The position numbers were made by a program, and so were the translations under genes. A model generated the notes under the pieces. It saw nothing but the letters and a program-made list of their open reading frames with translations. It did no database searches and was not told the origin of the DNA. From a virus, in the IMG/VR virus record IMGVR_UViG_3300027141_000003, positions 45,913 to 109,912 of that record: DNA of 64,000 bases. One strand, written 5' to 3'. Shown here piece by piece: positions 1 to 8,000 of this stretch (positions are counted from its first letter, which is position 1; every line of letters starts with the position of its first letter).

Positions 1-270
1 AAAATCATTTTTGTTTAGTACTCGCTTAACAAGTTCTTGTAGGGTTCCAGCTTCCCCGCAAGATGGGTTAAAGCATATGAATGCACCCTTCTCACGGCTA
101 ACGCTAAAGCTTGAAGTATGTCTGTTAGAGTGAAATGGGCAGTAGCATAGAAAGTCATTACCAGTTTCGCCAACTAACTCAAGACCTATAGATCTTAGGA
201 TAGATTTAATATGGTTTGGCGTGTAGTGCGTGGTATCGACTTCCCTTGCGTTATACCCTCTGATTGCCAT
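1..270 (-). CDS. DNA primase, N-terminal zinc-binding part (partial, runs off the window)
   Basis: This is the first 90 residues of a DnaG-type primase; the gene continues past base 1. Primases of this family make RNA primers for replication. A CHC2-type zinc site is visible: C44-P-F-H47 followed by C66 and C71 (motif CFNPSC), with the usual basic and serine-rich stretch between. The ATG at 270 was chosen because the frame opens there. The start lies inside the end of the preceding small gene, so translation is probably coupled. It sits downstream of the helicase gene on the same strand, as expected for a replication operon. The catalytic TOPRIM domain would lie outside the window. Confidence 0.85.
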   Translation of the reverse strand, partial: MAIRGYNAREVDTTHYTPNHIKSILRSIGLELVGETGNDFLCYCPFHSNRHTSSFSVSREKGAFICFNPSCGEAGTLQELVKRVLNKNDF

Positions 271-497
271 GCCTTCTTCTTTCCCACATATACTCCGTGA
301 ATGCTCATTAAGAACTTCCACGTCTCGCCAGTAAATTCTACCGAAAATGCTGGATCTATGTCAAGCACTCTTACGTATCCTTTACCCCTCATATCCTGAA
401 CCAAAAGGTTTTCGTACTGAGGCCTTAAACTTATTAGCTGAGAGTTGTCATGAAACTCTACATCTATTTGAAATCTTTTAATTCTTCGATGCGTCAT
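195..497 (-). CDS. hypothetical protein between helicase and primase
   Basis: About 100 residues, not recognised. It starts at the ATG at 497 (a TTG two codons earlier is an alternative), inside the last codons of the helicase gene. It ends within the primase start region, so three genes overlap in series. The protein is mixed alpha/beta in character, with a basic N-terminus, and shows no zinc motif, membrane segment or catalytic signature. Position suggests a replication accessory role, but nothing in the sequence proves one. Confidence 0.6.
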   Translation of the reverse strand: MTHRRIKRFQIDVEFHDNSQLISLRPQYENLLVQDMRGKGYVRVLDIDPAFSVEFTGETWKFLMSIHGVYVGKKKAWQSEGITQGKSIPRTTRQTILNLS

Positions 498-1722
498 TTG
501 CAAATGGGTTCTCGTAAATTTCTTTGATAATACCTCTGTTAATTTCCCAATCTAAAAAGACATTGAAATCCATTCCGTGACGATTCTTTCTGCTAACAAC
601 CTCAATCATATTGGTATCAGTGTACTTGTGAATAGCAATAGCCATATCTGCATCATACTCAATAGCCTTAGACCAAGCAACTTGGCTAAGCATAGGTGGT
701 GCATCTTGGTCTGTAATATCATCCATAGTTGCTGCAGTGATATCAATAACTGGAATATTGTTTGTCATAGCAAGCATTTTAAATTCACGAGATACGTTCA
801 TGTTACGCTCTGTTGCACCTGAACTCCGCTTATTATCAGAAAACAATTGGTGATAATCTAAAATAACTAAGTCTGGTTTATGCTGATCTATCTTAGACTG
901 AATAGTATTAGCGTTAACTTCTCCCATACCTTCATTAGATACCAGAATGAATCCGTTTTTATTCTCAAATCTCTTCTGACCCCATGAACGGAATGTGTCT
1001 ACATTTACGTCACCTCTTGCAAAGTCTGAAGCACGAAATAATCCTGAGCCCATCATTGTATAAATACGATCACGCATATTTTCTGGAGACATTTCAAGGG
1101 ATACAATCATAGGCTTAAAGCCCTGCTCCCACGCCTTACAAGCAAGGTAGGATGTAAACCATGTCTTACCACGTCCTGGCCAGCCAATAGCCACTATGAG
1201 GTGCCCTGGAGCCATACCAGTAGGATACGCTTTGTCTATAGCATCAAAGCCTGTAAGAATTCCTGGAGCCCCTCCCATAATTACTGAGCGCTCCTTGACT
1301 GCTAGGAAATGTTTTTCTGCTAACTCAATGTCTGTTACGTCTACGTCACGAACATGATTTGTAAACTTAGAAAGCTGAGACAACTTAGCCTGAAGATCTC
1401 CCAATACTCTAGAGGCTGCATCTTCTTTTAAAGCAGAGCCACTCTGAATAATAATATTTTTTAGTCTGCCAGTTAGGTATTCATTCTTTAGTTTATCTAA
1501 ATAATAGCCAGTCTCTGCTTTTGTTTCTACTGGCTCAAAGTCCTTGAATCTTTCCATAAGGATTCCAGCTTCTGGAACTGCCTTGAACTTATAATAATAA
1601 GACTTTAATGAATCCCAGATATCTTTATGTGAAGTAAATATCTCATCTACATTGTCTGCAAGCAGGGTGCTGATGTCTTTATTCTTACATACTGCTGAGA
1701 TTAACTCGGCTTCTGTATTCAT
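478..1722 (-). CDS. DnaB-like replicative helicase
   Basis: A RecA-fold hexameric helicase of the DnaB family, 414 residues, that would unwind DNA at the phage fork. The helical N-terminal half (residues 1-150) matches the DnaB N domain in type. The ATPase core has a Walker A motif GWPGRGKT (180-187), the VSLEMS segment (208-213) and a Walker B LVILDY (285-290). A C-terminal basic stretch near 373-377 (SRKNR) is a likely DNA-contact or arginine-finger region. The start overlaps the stop of the upstream gene by four bases (ATGA). Its place before the primase gene supports a two-part helicase and primase system. Confidence 0.93.
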   Translation of the reverse strand: MNTEAELISAVCKNKDISTLLADNVDEIFTSHKDIWDSLKSYYYKFKAVPEAGILMERFKDFEPVETKAETGYYLDKLKNEYLTGRLKNIIIQSGSALKEDAASRVLGDLQAKLSQLSKFTNHVRDVDVTDIELAEKHFLAVKERSVIMGGAPGILTGFDAIDKAYPTGMAPGHLIVAIGWPGRGKTWFTSYLACKAWEQGFKPMIVSLEMSPENMRDRIYTMMGSGLFRASDFARGDVNVDTFRSWGQKRFENKNGFILVSNEGMGEVNANTIQSKIDQHKPDLVILDYHQLFSDNKRSSGATERNMNVSREFKMLAMTNNIPVIDITAATMDDITDQDAPPMLSQVAWSKAIEYDADMAIAIHKYTDTNMIEVVSRKNRHGMDFNVFLDWEINRGIIKEIYENPFANDASKN

Positions 1723-2039
1723 TCATTCCCGCCTTCAACTAGTTCTTTCGTTGCCTGTAGTAGCAATTTACGATGCATTGCATCTTTTTCTCGTTCTGTT
1801 TTTAAATAGTCTAGCTTATCAAAGTTATAAAAGAAGAAACTAAGAGGGTGGCCTGACTTGGTTGTCTTGAAGTAGTATACCAAAAGTTCCTTTGCTTTGT
1901 CCATACCAACGCTATCTATAACATCTTGCATTGCCCACTTTTCACGAAATTTATTTATCCTAGGCTTTTTATTATATCTTTCAAGATAGAGGTTCTCGTA
2001 TAGTCCAATTAGAACATATGGCAGTTTTTCATTTGCCAC
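1719..2039 (-). CDS. hypothetical protein upstream of the helicase
   Basis: 106 residues, mostly helical and charged, without a recognised domain. The stop codon overlaps the helicase start (ATGA), so the two are probably translated together. Phages often place helicase loaders or replisome organisers here, and a small helical protein would fit. No ATPase motif is present, so it is not a DnaC-type AAA+ loader. Function unknown. Confidence 0.7.
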   Translation of the reverse strand: MANEKLPYVLIGLYENLYLERYNKKPRINKFREKWAMQDVIDSVGMDKAKELLVYYFKTTKSGHPLSFFFYNFDKLDYLKTEREKDAMHRKLLLQATKELVEGGNE

Positions 2040-2235
2040 TGCTTAGCTCTTTCTCTACTTCACGAGTCTTCTCTATTAATTTATTTTCTACAAACGCATA
2101 CACTCTCTCTGTAGCAGAGTCTACGTTCTCTCCACTACGGACATCATCTTCTACGCCTATGTTTATTCTAATGCTCTCGTAGTTTCCTAGATTGCGTGTG
2201 AATGACAAATCCACCTTTACTCTTGTTTCTGACAT
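2029..2235 (-). CDS. small hypothetical protein
   Basis: 68 residues starting at the ATG at 2235, which overlaps the stop of the upstream HTH gene as TAATG. This coupling, rather than the ATG five codons earlier, decides the start. The N-terminal half looks like two beta strands and the C-terminal half is a charged helix rich in Glu and Lys. It overlaps the next gene by eleven bases. No family recognised. Confidence 0.6.
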   Translation of the reverse strand: MSETRVKVDLSFTRNLGNYESIRINIGVEDDVRSGENVDSATERVYAFVENKLIEKTREVEKELSSGK

Positions 2236-2717
2236 TACTCCGCCTTCCATACAGGTACAAATTTTCCGTCTTCTGTCTTAGTATACATTATTAAATTGTG
2301 TTTGAGAAGAGCCTGCAATTCTGATCTTGAAGGCAGGTCCCTAATATGACCTGCATCAATAATAAACTCATGAATGTCCAGAATGTCCGATTCGCTAAGC
2401 ATATACTTAGACCAAGCACTTTCTGGATTACTAATTGGATATACTTTTTGGGGCTGCTTGATTTTGCCCTGCAAAATATATTCCTCTATAGTCACCTTAT
2501 GCCTTCCTAAAATTTTGCCAACTTCTGTTATGGTGTATGCCTTCTCCATATTTTTATCTACTTGAGAATAGGAATACATCATTCTTTTTTTATCTAAATA
2601 GGACCATGCTACAACTTCGTCTTTAGCCCTAGATAGCCTTAGCACCTTATGGATTTTACCATTTAAGAAGAAATAGACGAATCTTTTGCGTAGTCTTTGT
2701 CTGTTTTCTCTAGCCAT
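2235..2717 (-). CDS. helix-turn-helix DNA-binding protein
   Basis: 160 residues. The central part (about 60-100) reads as a MerR/excisionase-like helix-turn-helix: YTITEVGKILGRHKVTIEEY is followed by a short wing with KIKQP. The N-terminus is strongly basic. Proteins of this kind are common in early operons of actinobacterial phages and act as transcription or replication regulators; which one applies here is unknown. The start lies within the preceding zinc-ribbon gene. Confidence 0.7.
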   Translation of the reverse strand: MARENRQRLRKRFVYFFLNGKIHKVLRLSRAKDEVVAWSYLDKKRMMYSYSQVDKNMEKAYTITEVGKILGRHKVTIEEYILQGKIKQPQKVYPISNPESAWSKYMLSESDILDIHEFIIDAGHIRDLPSRSELQALLKHNLIMYTKTEDGKFVPVWKAE

Positions 2718-2851
2718 TTTCCGAAGGCACTCGTTTCTTTATTGATCATCCATCGCTTACCGCAAAGAATGCAAAACAACTCTGTGTGCAGCTTTTGAGA
2801 AAATACTCTATCTACAAAAACCCTACCTGAACATTTTTGGCATTTCATCAT
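2663..2851 (-). CDS. small zinc-ribbon protein
   Basis: 62 residues from the ATG at 2851 (a second ATG follows directly at 2848). Two CxxC pairs, CQKC near the start and CILC about 25 residues on, form a typical four-cysteine zinc ribbon. The start overlaps the stop of the metallophosphoesterase gene as ATGATG. It may bind nucleic acid or protein; the partner is unknown. An ATG ten codons upstream would only add residues that lie within the upstream gene. Confidence 0.65.
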   Translation of the reverse strand: MMKCQKCSGRVFVDRVFSQKLHTELFCILCGKRWMINKETSAFGKWLEKTDKDYAKDSSISS

Positions 2852-3648
2852 AGCGAGAATGTTTTTCCATCTACAACGCATGAGTAGTCTGGAGCAATGT
2901 GGATCATTTGAATGTGTGGATAATCATTTACGATGTGAGCCACAGCAAAACCTTTTTGCCAGTCGTGGTGCTGAGTATATTTCATACCTGGCCCCTTTTC
3001 GTCACACATGTGACCAATCTCATATCCACGAAGGGTTTCTCCTTCGCCATCGTTTCTTAATTCATATGTTACCATATGTGAAGCAATTCTATGTGAGTGT
3101 CCTCTGATTAAAGATACTTGTAGGTCTTCCATATCTTTTCTGACTGACCCAGTTGCCGATATCGAAATTCCGTGGTGTACGTGCACATCGCCAAAGCGAC
3201 GTTTTGGTAAAGAGTCATAATAGATATAATCATAACCTAAAGAATCTAAACTCCATAGTGCCTCTGGTGTTACCTCAGAAATGTAATCTGGAAGCTTTGC
3301 ATCAACGTAATTAAATACTCTAATGTCGTGGTTTCCTAGTGCTGAGAACAGCTGTGCATCTGGCAACATCTCTCTTGTTTTAGCATAAAAATCTCTTGCA
3401 CCCTTTGCCTCGTGGCGCATCATCGGAACAATTAGATCTTTGCTATCATTTTTATGATAGTTTAAAAACTCAGCTGATCGTCCCTCAGTATATTTGCTGT
3501 AACATGCTTGATCGTCTGTATCGCCAAGGTAATCAACTACGTCTGGCTTAAACCATTTCATTACCTTAAACCACAGGGCAATCATCTTATCGTCTTGATA
3601 CGGAAATTGCTGATCAGATGACAGCATCCATTTTAAATCGTTTGTCAT
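2848..3648 (-). CDS. calcineurin-like metallophosphoesterase
   Basis: 266 residues with the metal-binding motifs of the calcineurin-like phosphoesterase superfamily in the usual order. These are SDQQ (D12, in place of the common DxH), GD at 42-43, GNHD at 105-108, HVHHG near 156-160 and GHSH at 183-186. The family hydrolyses phosphomonoesters or phosphodiesters with two metal ions, so DNA processing or nucleotide hydrolysis are both possible. It is the first gene of the early operon. A near-consensus promoter and a leader hairpin lie directly upstream. Confidence 0.88.
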   Translation of the reverse strand: MTNDLKWMLSSDQQFPYQDDKMIALWFKVMKWFKPDVVDYLGDTDDQACYSKYTEGRSAEFLNYHKNDSKDLIVPMMRHEAKGARDFYAKTREMLPDAQLFSALGNHDIRVFNYVDAKLPDYISEVTPEALWSLDSLGYDYIYYDSLPKRRFGDVHVHHGISISATGSVRKDMEDLQVSLIRGHSHRIASHMVTYELRNDGEGETLRGYEIGHMCDEKGPGMKYTQHHDWQKGFAVAHIVNDYPHIQMIHIAPDYSCVVDGKTFSL

Positions 3649-3670
3649 TAATGTCCCTGCGTAAAGATAG

Positions 3671-3688
3671 GGCCACAGAATTGTGGCC
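3671..3688 (-). terminator. hairpin between early promoter and first early gene
   Basis: A perfect 7-bp stem GGCCACA/TGTGGCC with a four-base loop lies between the virion module and the early operon. On the minus strand it is followed by CTATCTTT, a weak U tract. It could terminate the late transcript arriving from 3735. It also falls about eight bases downstream of the predicted start of the early transcript, so it may be a 5' leader hairpin. Confidence 0.55.
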
Positions 3689-3702
3689 TTAATATTATCT
3701 AA

Positions 3703-3730
3703 ATTGTAGCATATTGAGCTACGGTGTCAA
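3703..3730 (-). promoter_or_regulatory. strong early promoter
   Basis: On the minus strand, TTGACA (3730-3725) is followed after 16 bases by TACAAT (3708-3703). This is a near-perfect sigma70-type promoter pointing at the metallophosphoesterase, helicase and primase genes. Confidence 0.85.
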
Positions 3731-3734
3731 GAGT

Positions 3735-4148
3735 TTAGCTATATACTGCTACGAAATAAACTCTTCCCTTGCCAGCCTTACCTGTAGCAGGACACTTCAC
3801 TCTGCATTTAGCAGAGGTTGCATCCATAGATCTTACCTGTGGCATATAAATTAAAGCATCATTGCTGCTAGTGTACACTTGACCAAAGGCAATTGCTGTT
3901 GGCTTTACCCCAAGATTGTGTTCAATTGTAAAGTCAACATATGTCCCTGGTGTAAAAGTTATTTGATCAGAAGATCCTCCAAAAAACTTTGCAACTCTGG
4001 CATCTGCGCCTGTTTTTGGAGCAAGATTTATAGTTGAGCCAGCAGATGCACCTTGTAGGGCAATAGATTCAACCTTTGCAAGTCTCTCCAGCAACTGCTG
4101 TAGTGATGCTGCATCAATTGGGTCGCCGTCATTAAATGTACTAGCCAT
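3735..4148 (-). CDS. putative virion-associated protein at the end of the tail module
   Basis: 137 residues. The N-terminus includes a short helical stretch (SLQQLLERLAKVES). The rest is beta-rich with an FTIEHNLGVKPTAIAFGQV segment of the kind found in phage fibre tips and small virion proteins. It is the last gene of the long late unit and overlaps its upstream neighbour by one base. A small tail or capsid-associated protein is likely by position; the family is not certain. Confidence 0.55.
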   Translation of the reverse strand: MASTFNDGDPIDAASLQQLLERLAKVESIALQGASAGSTINLAPKTGADARVAKFFGGSSDQITFTPGTYVDFTIEHNLGVKPTAIAFGQVYTSSNDALIYMPQVRSMDATSAKCRVKCPATGKAGKGRVYFVAVYS

Positions 4149-4546
4149 TATAAATTTTCTCCTAAATCGTGTGCTGCAATTTCTTTATCAGACACTTCTA
4201 TTACCTTAGATCTATCTAAACCATACAGCCCAAACGAGTCTGGACTAACTATATGCCTTAACTTATTCTGTGATACTAAATACATTTTACCATCTGCCAG
4301 GTTTTTTATCAAGGATCCATCTCTGAATCCAAGCTTTCCTACCAGCTTAATTCCTGATAATGCTGCTTCAGTTGCCAATACAGTAGTAAAGCTCCAAGAC
4401 TCAGCGGCCCTATTAGAAATTAATTTATACCTTTTGCCGTCTTTGATCCAGTAGGTATCTTTGTCTGTTTTTACAGCAATACCTGAAGGGAAATTAGTCG
4501 GCTGTGATATCGTTAAGATGCTCTGAGTAGTCTTGAATAGCCGCAC
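4148..4546 (-). CDS. hypothetical protein with a duplicated short beta motif (GTG start)
   Basis: 132 residues if it starts at the GTG at 4546, which has AAGAGG six bases upstream. The frame is open for 26 more codons to 4624, but that part is very basic and lies over the coiled-coil gene in another frame, so I take it as non-coding. Two similar units are visible, DTYWIKDGKRYKLIS and DGKMYLVSQNKLRHIVS, each followed by a conserved Phe/Gly segment. Function unknown; virion-associated by position. Confidence 0.55.
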   Translation of the reverse strand: MRLFKTTQSILTISQPTNFPSGIAVKTDKDTYWIKDGKRYKLISNRAAESWSFTTVLATEAALSGIKLVGKLGFRDGSLIKNLADGKMYLVSQNKLRHIVSPDSFGLYGLDRSKVIEVSDKEIAAHDLGENL

Positions 4547-4679
4547 TCTTTGCCTCTTTCTCTTCCACAAGTTGGGTAATTTCTGCTCGAAAAACTGCAA
4601 TCTGCGTTTCATAGTTAGAGACAATTTCTCCTATACGTTGCTGTAATGCAGTGATAATTAGTTCTGCTTTTTCTGCCAC
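4494..4679 (-). CDS. small coiled-coil protein
   Basis: 61 residues, almost entirely heptad-like helix (ITALQQRIGEIVSNYETQ and onward), acidic overall. It overlaps the start of the following gene by about 50 bases. It is one of three consecutive short coiled-coil proteins (4494-5083), which could form a bundle in the tail tip or act as chaperones of the adjacent fibres. This is inference from position only. Confidence 0.55.
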   Translation of the reverse strand: MAEKAELIITALQQRIGEIVSNYETQIAVFRAEITQLVEEKEAKSAAIQDYSEHLNDITAD

Positions 4680-4690
4680 TTATATTCCTA

Positions 4691-4903
4691 CTATTCTAGT
4701 GTTGCTGCTTCTGATTCCAGAGCAGTTCTTTTTGCCGTTAAAGCATTCATTCTAGTATTAAGCGTTGCAACAGAATCTGAATTTACTGGTGATTCAGCAT
4801 TTGCTTCAATTAGATCTAGTTCTAGATTATATGCTTGATAATCAATACTCTTAATGTGTTGATCTATAAGGTTTAACTTATCTGCGTTTGTTAATAATGT
4901 CAT
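4691..4903 (-). CDS. small coiled-coil protein
   Basis: 70 residues, predicted mostly helical with two heptad-rich segments separated by a short Pro/Ser-containing turn. AGGAGG just upstream of the ATG gives a good ribosome binding site. It belongs to the trio of short coiled-coil genes after the large fibronectin-type tail protein. No family recognised. Confidence 0.65.
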   Translation of the reverse strand: MTLLTNADKLNLIDQHIKSIDYQAYNLELDLIEANAESPVNSDSVATLNTRMNALTAKRTALESEAATLE

Positions 4904-4921
4904 TTTATTCCTCCTTTCATA

Positions 4922-5083
4922 TTATAGCATTTCAAGCATATTAGTCAATGCTTGAATTTTAGCCTGAAGGTCTTCTAAGGACTCTCCAGAATCTTCTTCC
5001 GTCCCTATTAAATTAATTCTTCCCTTTAAGGATTTAATTTTAGAATTAATTAGGTACTCCTTGTGTATTTTTTCTAGATTCAT
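4922..5083 (-). CDS. small coiled-coil protein
   Basis: 53 residues from the ATG at 5083, one base after the stop of the 1311-residue tail protein. An earlier in-frame ATG at 5158 lies inside that gene and would add an out-of-character stretch. The sequence is helical and acidic, with repeated Leu/Ile spacing. Third member of the coiled-coil trio; function unknown. Confidence 0.55.
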   Translation of the reverse strand: MNLEKIHKEYLINSKIKSLKGRINLIGTEEDSGESLEDLQAKIQALTNMLEML

Positions 5084-5084
5084 C

Positions 5085-8000
5085 TTATAACCACGCCGAG
5101 TAAGCGCTATAGTATGTTGTTCCATTTGAACCCAGCATCTTAACCCTTCCTCTACCATATCTTGCGGAAGAGCTATATGTTATGTCTCCGTCAGTTGTAC
5201 CCATTCTAAATGCCCAAATGGTTCCTCCAGCGCTGTACGGATATGATCCTGCTCCTGGATAGGATCTGGTTCCGCTTGCAAGAAGCGTTCCGCCTCCAGC
5301 AGTGGTTCTAATTTCAAACTCCATTCCAGTAATGGTACCATTACCTGATATTGAAGGATAATCACAATACCATTGCAAGTGTGTTGTGGCTGTTGTTTTT
5401 CTTGAAAACTGCATAGATGGTGCGGGAGATGTAGGGGCTACAAATACAACATTCCATATTGCTGTTGCTGTTGCATTTGCAGACCCGAATGTGTAAGAGC
5501 CACCTGCAGAATATGTAGTGCCTCCAATAGTCCATCCTCCAAATGTATACCCAGATAGTGTTCCAGCACTTGAAGCTAAAGTTATTGAAGCCCCCTGAAT
5601 ACCATTTTGTGTAGATGGTGTAGATGATCCACCATTAGCAGAATATGTAAGGCTATATGTTGGAACTATATTAGATGTTCCAGATGCTGTGGCGAAAGCG
5701 TTGTTGTATCCAGAAACAGATTTAGTAACTATAACTGAAGTGGTAGTATTAGAAGCTAATCCTGTTGTCGTTACTGTTCCAGTTGAAGAATTTATTGTTC
5801 CAGTTCCCGAAGATATAGAGTACGTTGCTCCCGACTGGGCAGTAACTACAGTGGCTGACCAGCCACCAGATGCACCAACTCCTGGGTTATATGAAAATGC
5901 AACGGCATCTGCGTTAGCTGAAGTAATCTGATTACTGTAGAAATAATACGTTGTTCCATTTATACCAACAACTGTGTCTCTTACTGCAAATACATAGGGG
6001 GTTCCTGCGGGATCGTTAGTTTGAATTACATATGGATTTGATGTTCGAGTTGAGGTGTTTGTATTTCCGCCTGGGGAAACAAGGTTTGCTGTATTTGTGC
6101 TAAGTGCATATAAAAGAACTGATGTTATAGATGCGGCATTAGTATAGCTACCAGTTGTCCAAGTTATGCTATCCAAATACTTGACAGTAGATGTAGAAAA
6201 AGTATTAGTTGCTCTAGTTGTTGGCGCACTGTTTTGTGAAACTGCAGTAGAGGTCATATTAAATGATACTCCAGCACTCCAAGCACTTGCTGTAGTTGAT
6301 TCTCCTGCAGATGTATCACCTACGTTTGTAACCGATCTAACATACATGTATTGTGTTGCCGTAGATGATGGTCCAGTATTATCTGTTAATGGGCTTAAAG
6401 AACCAGTTTGATCTGGAGTCACTTGGCCTGTTGGGGCTGTTGCTGATCCATACCAATACATTTGATAACTTGGTCCAGATCCTCCAGAAAAAGTAGCAGT
6501 AACTGGGCCACCTTGTGGACCTGGAGTCACCGTAACCGATGTTGGAGGAGTTAAACGCAAATTAGTTAGTCCAGATGTTCTAACATAAGGAGTCCATGTT
6601 GTTCCATTTGCAGATGCAGATACATAAAAATAATAACTACTTCCCAATGATGGGTTGTTATTATTTCTATCTGGATCTCCAGGACCCCATGCCCAAGAAC
6701 CAGCAGATGCAGTAATAGTACTTCCATCTACAACTTTTTGTTCATCATAACTTACTCCTGGATCTGTTGGTGCCGTGGGGCTACTACTCCAATAAATTCT
6801 ATAATAAGCTGCATATGTTGCACCAGACCAAGATACGGTAATTGTATTTGAGCTACCATTATTTGATGCAGTAACTGAAGTAGGTGCAGTTGCTACTTGA
6901 GGTATTGTAACTTGAACTCTAGTTGTACTGTAAGAGCTTACATTTACATTAGATGTATTTGAAGTAGACTCTAATGCAGATCTGACCCAGAAATAATATG
7001 TTCCTCCAGGTGTTGGATTAAATCCAGGAGTGTAAGTTATTGTACTTGTGTTTTGTGTTGCAGACCCTGAATCATATCCAGTTCCATCTGATGGGTATGT
7101 AGTGTTGTCAACTCTATACCAACTCTGAAACCATGGGCCTGATCCACCTGTATAGGATATAACAAAAGATGTACCGTTCCACACAACTCCAGTTGGATTT
7201 GGTGCAGATAATGCTGGAGAAATTACAACGCTTGTAGAGCCATTTGAATAGTCTGGTATTGTTTGAAAGTATGGATAATATTCACCAGCATTAGAATACT
7301 GTTTTATATTTGTAAAGGATGGTTTATTTGTGCCATAGGACCATTCTCCTACTGGCAGCCATCCGCTATTATTTCCATCCCCGTAGATAATTTTATATTG
7401 TCTTGGGTATGAGTTTCCTCCACCTAGAGCACCAATTGATCCAGAAAATGTTACATCTGTATTTACTTGAGCAGTAGTAGGAGATGCACTAAGTAATAAA
7501 TTTGCTGCTGGTCTAGAAATATACCAAAGAGCTCCTCCCACAAGATCTGCATAATATTTTCTTATTGAATTCTTTAAAACACTGACCTCTATATCAATAC
7601 TCCATCTATCAGTACTTGTAGTACTGCCTGTTGGGGTATAAGTTGTTGATCCAAACAGAGATGAGCTTATTACTTCATTGTGGGTTAATGTAGCGGTATT
7701 GCCAGAAATTGAAATTTCATTAATATATGTTCCGCCGTAGCCAAATTGTGTGCTTGAACCAGTGTAAGTAGTCCATGCACTAGAAGCAGATGCTCCATAA
7801 TTTGTTCCAGCCATTGAATAGTAGCTACTGGTTTGCCAGTTATACATTCTATATCTAATTCTATATGTTGTACTTCCATCAACCCCTGTAACATTAGATC
7901 TAATTTTCATCAGACCGCCTACTGGTATATAGCCCCTGTTATCTGTACCCTCATTGCTATAGTAATCTAAAATATCTAATGAGGTAACTTCAAGCGCCGA

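Noticed and set aside
4547-4624. N-terminal extension of the gene at 4148
   Set aside because: The residues are strongly basic and shadow-like, and a better coiled-coil frame occupies the same bases; the GTG at 4546 has a ribosome site.
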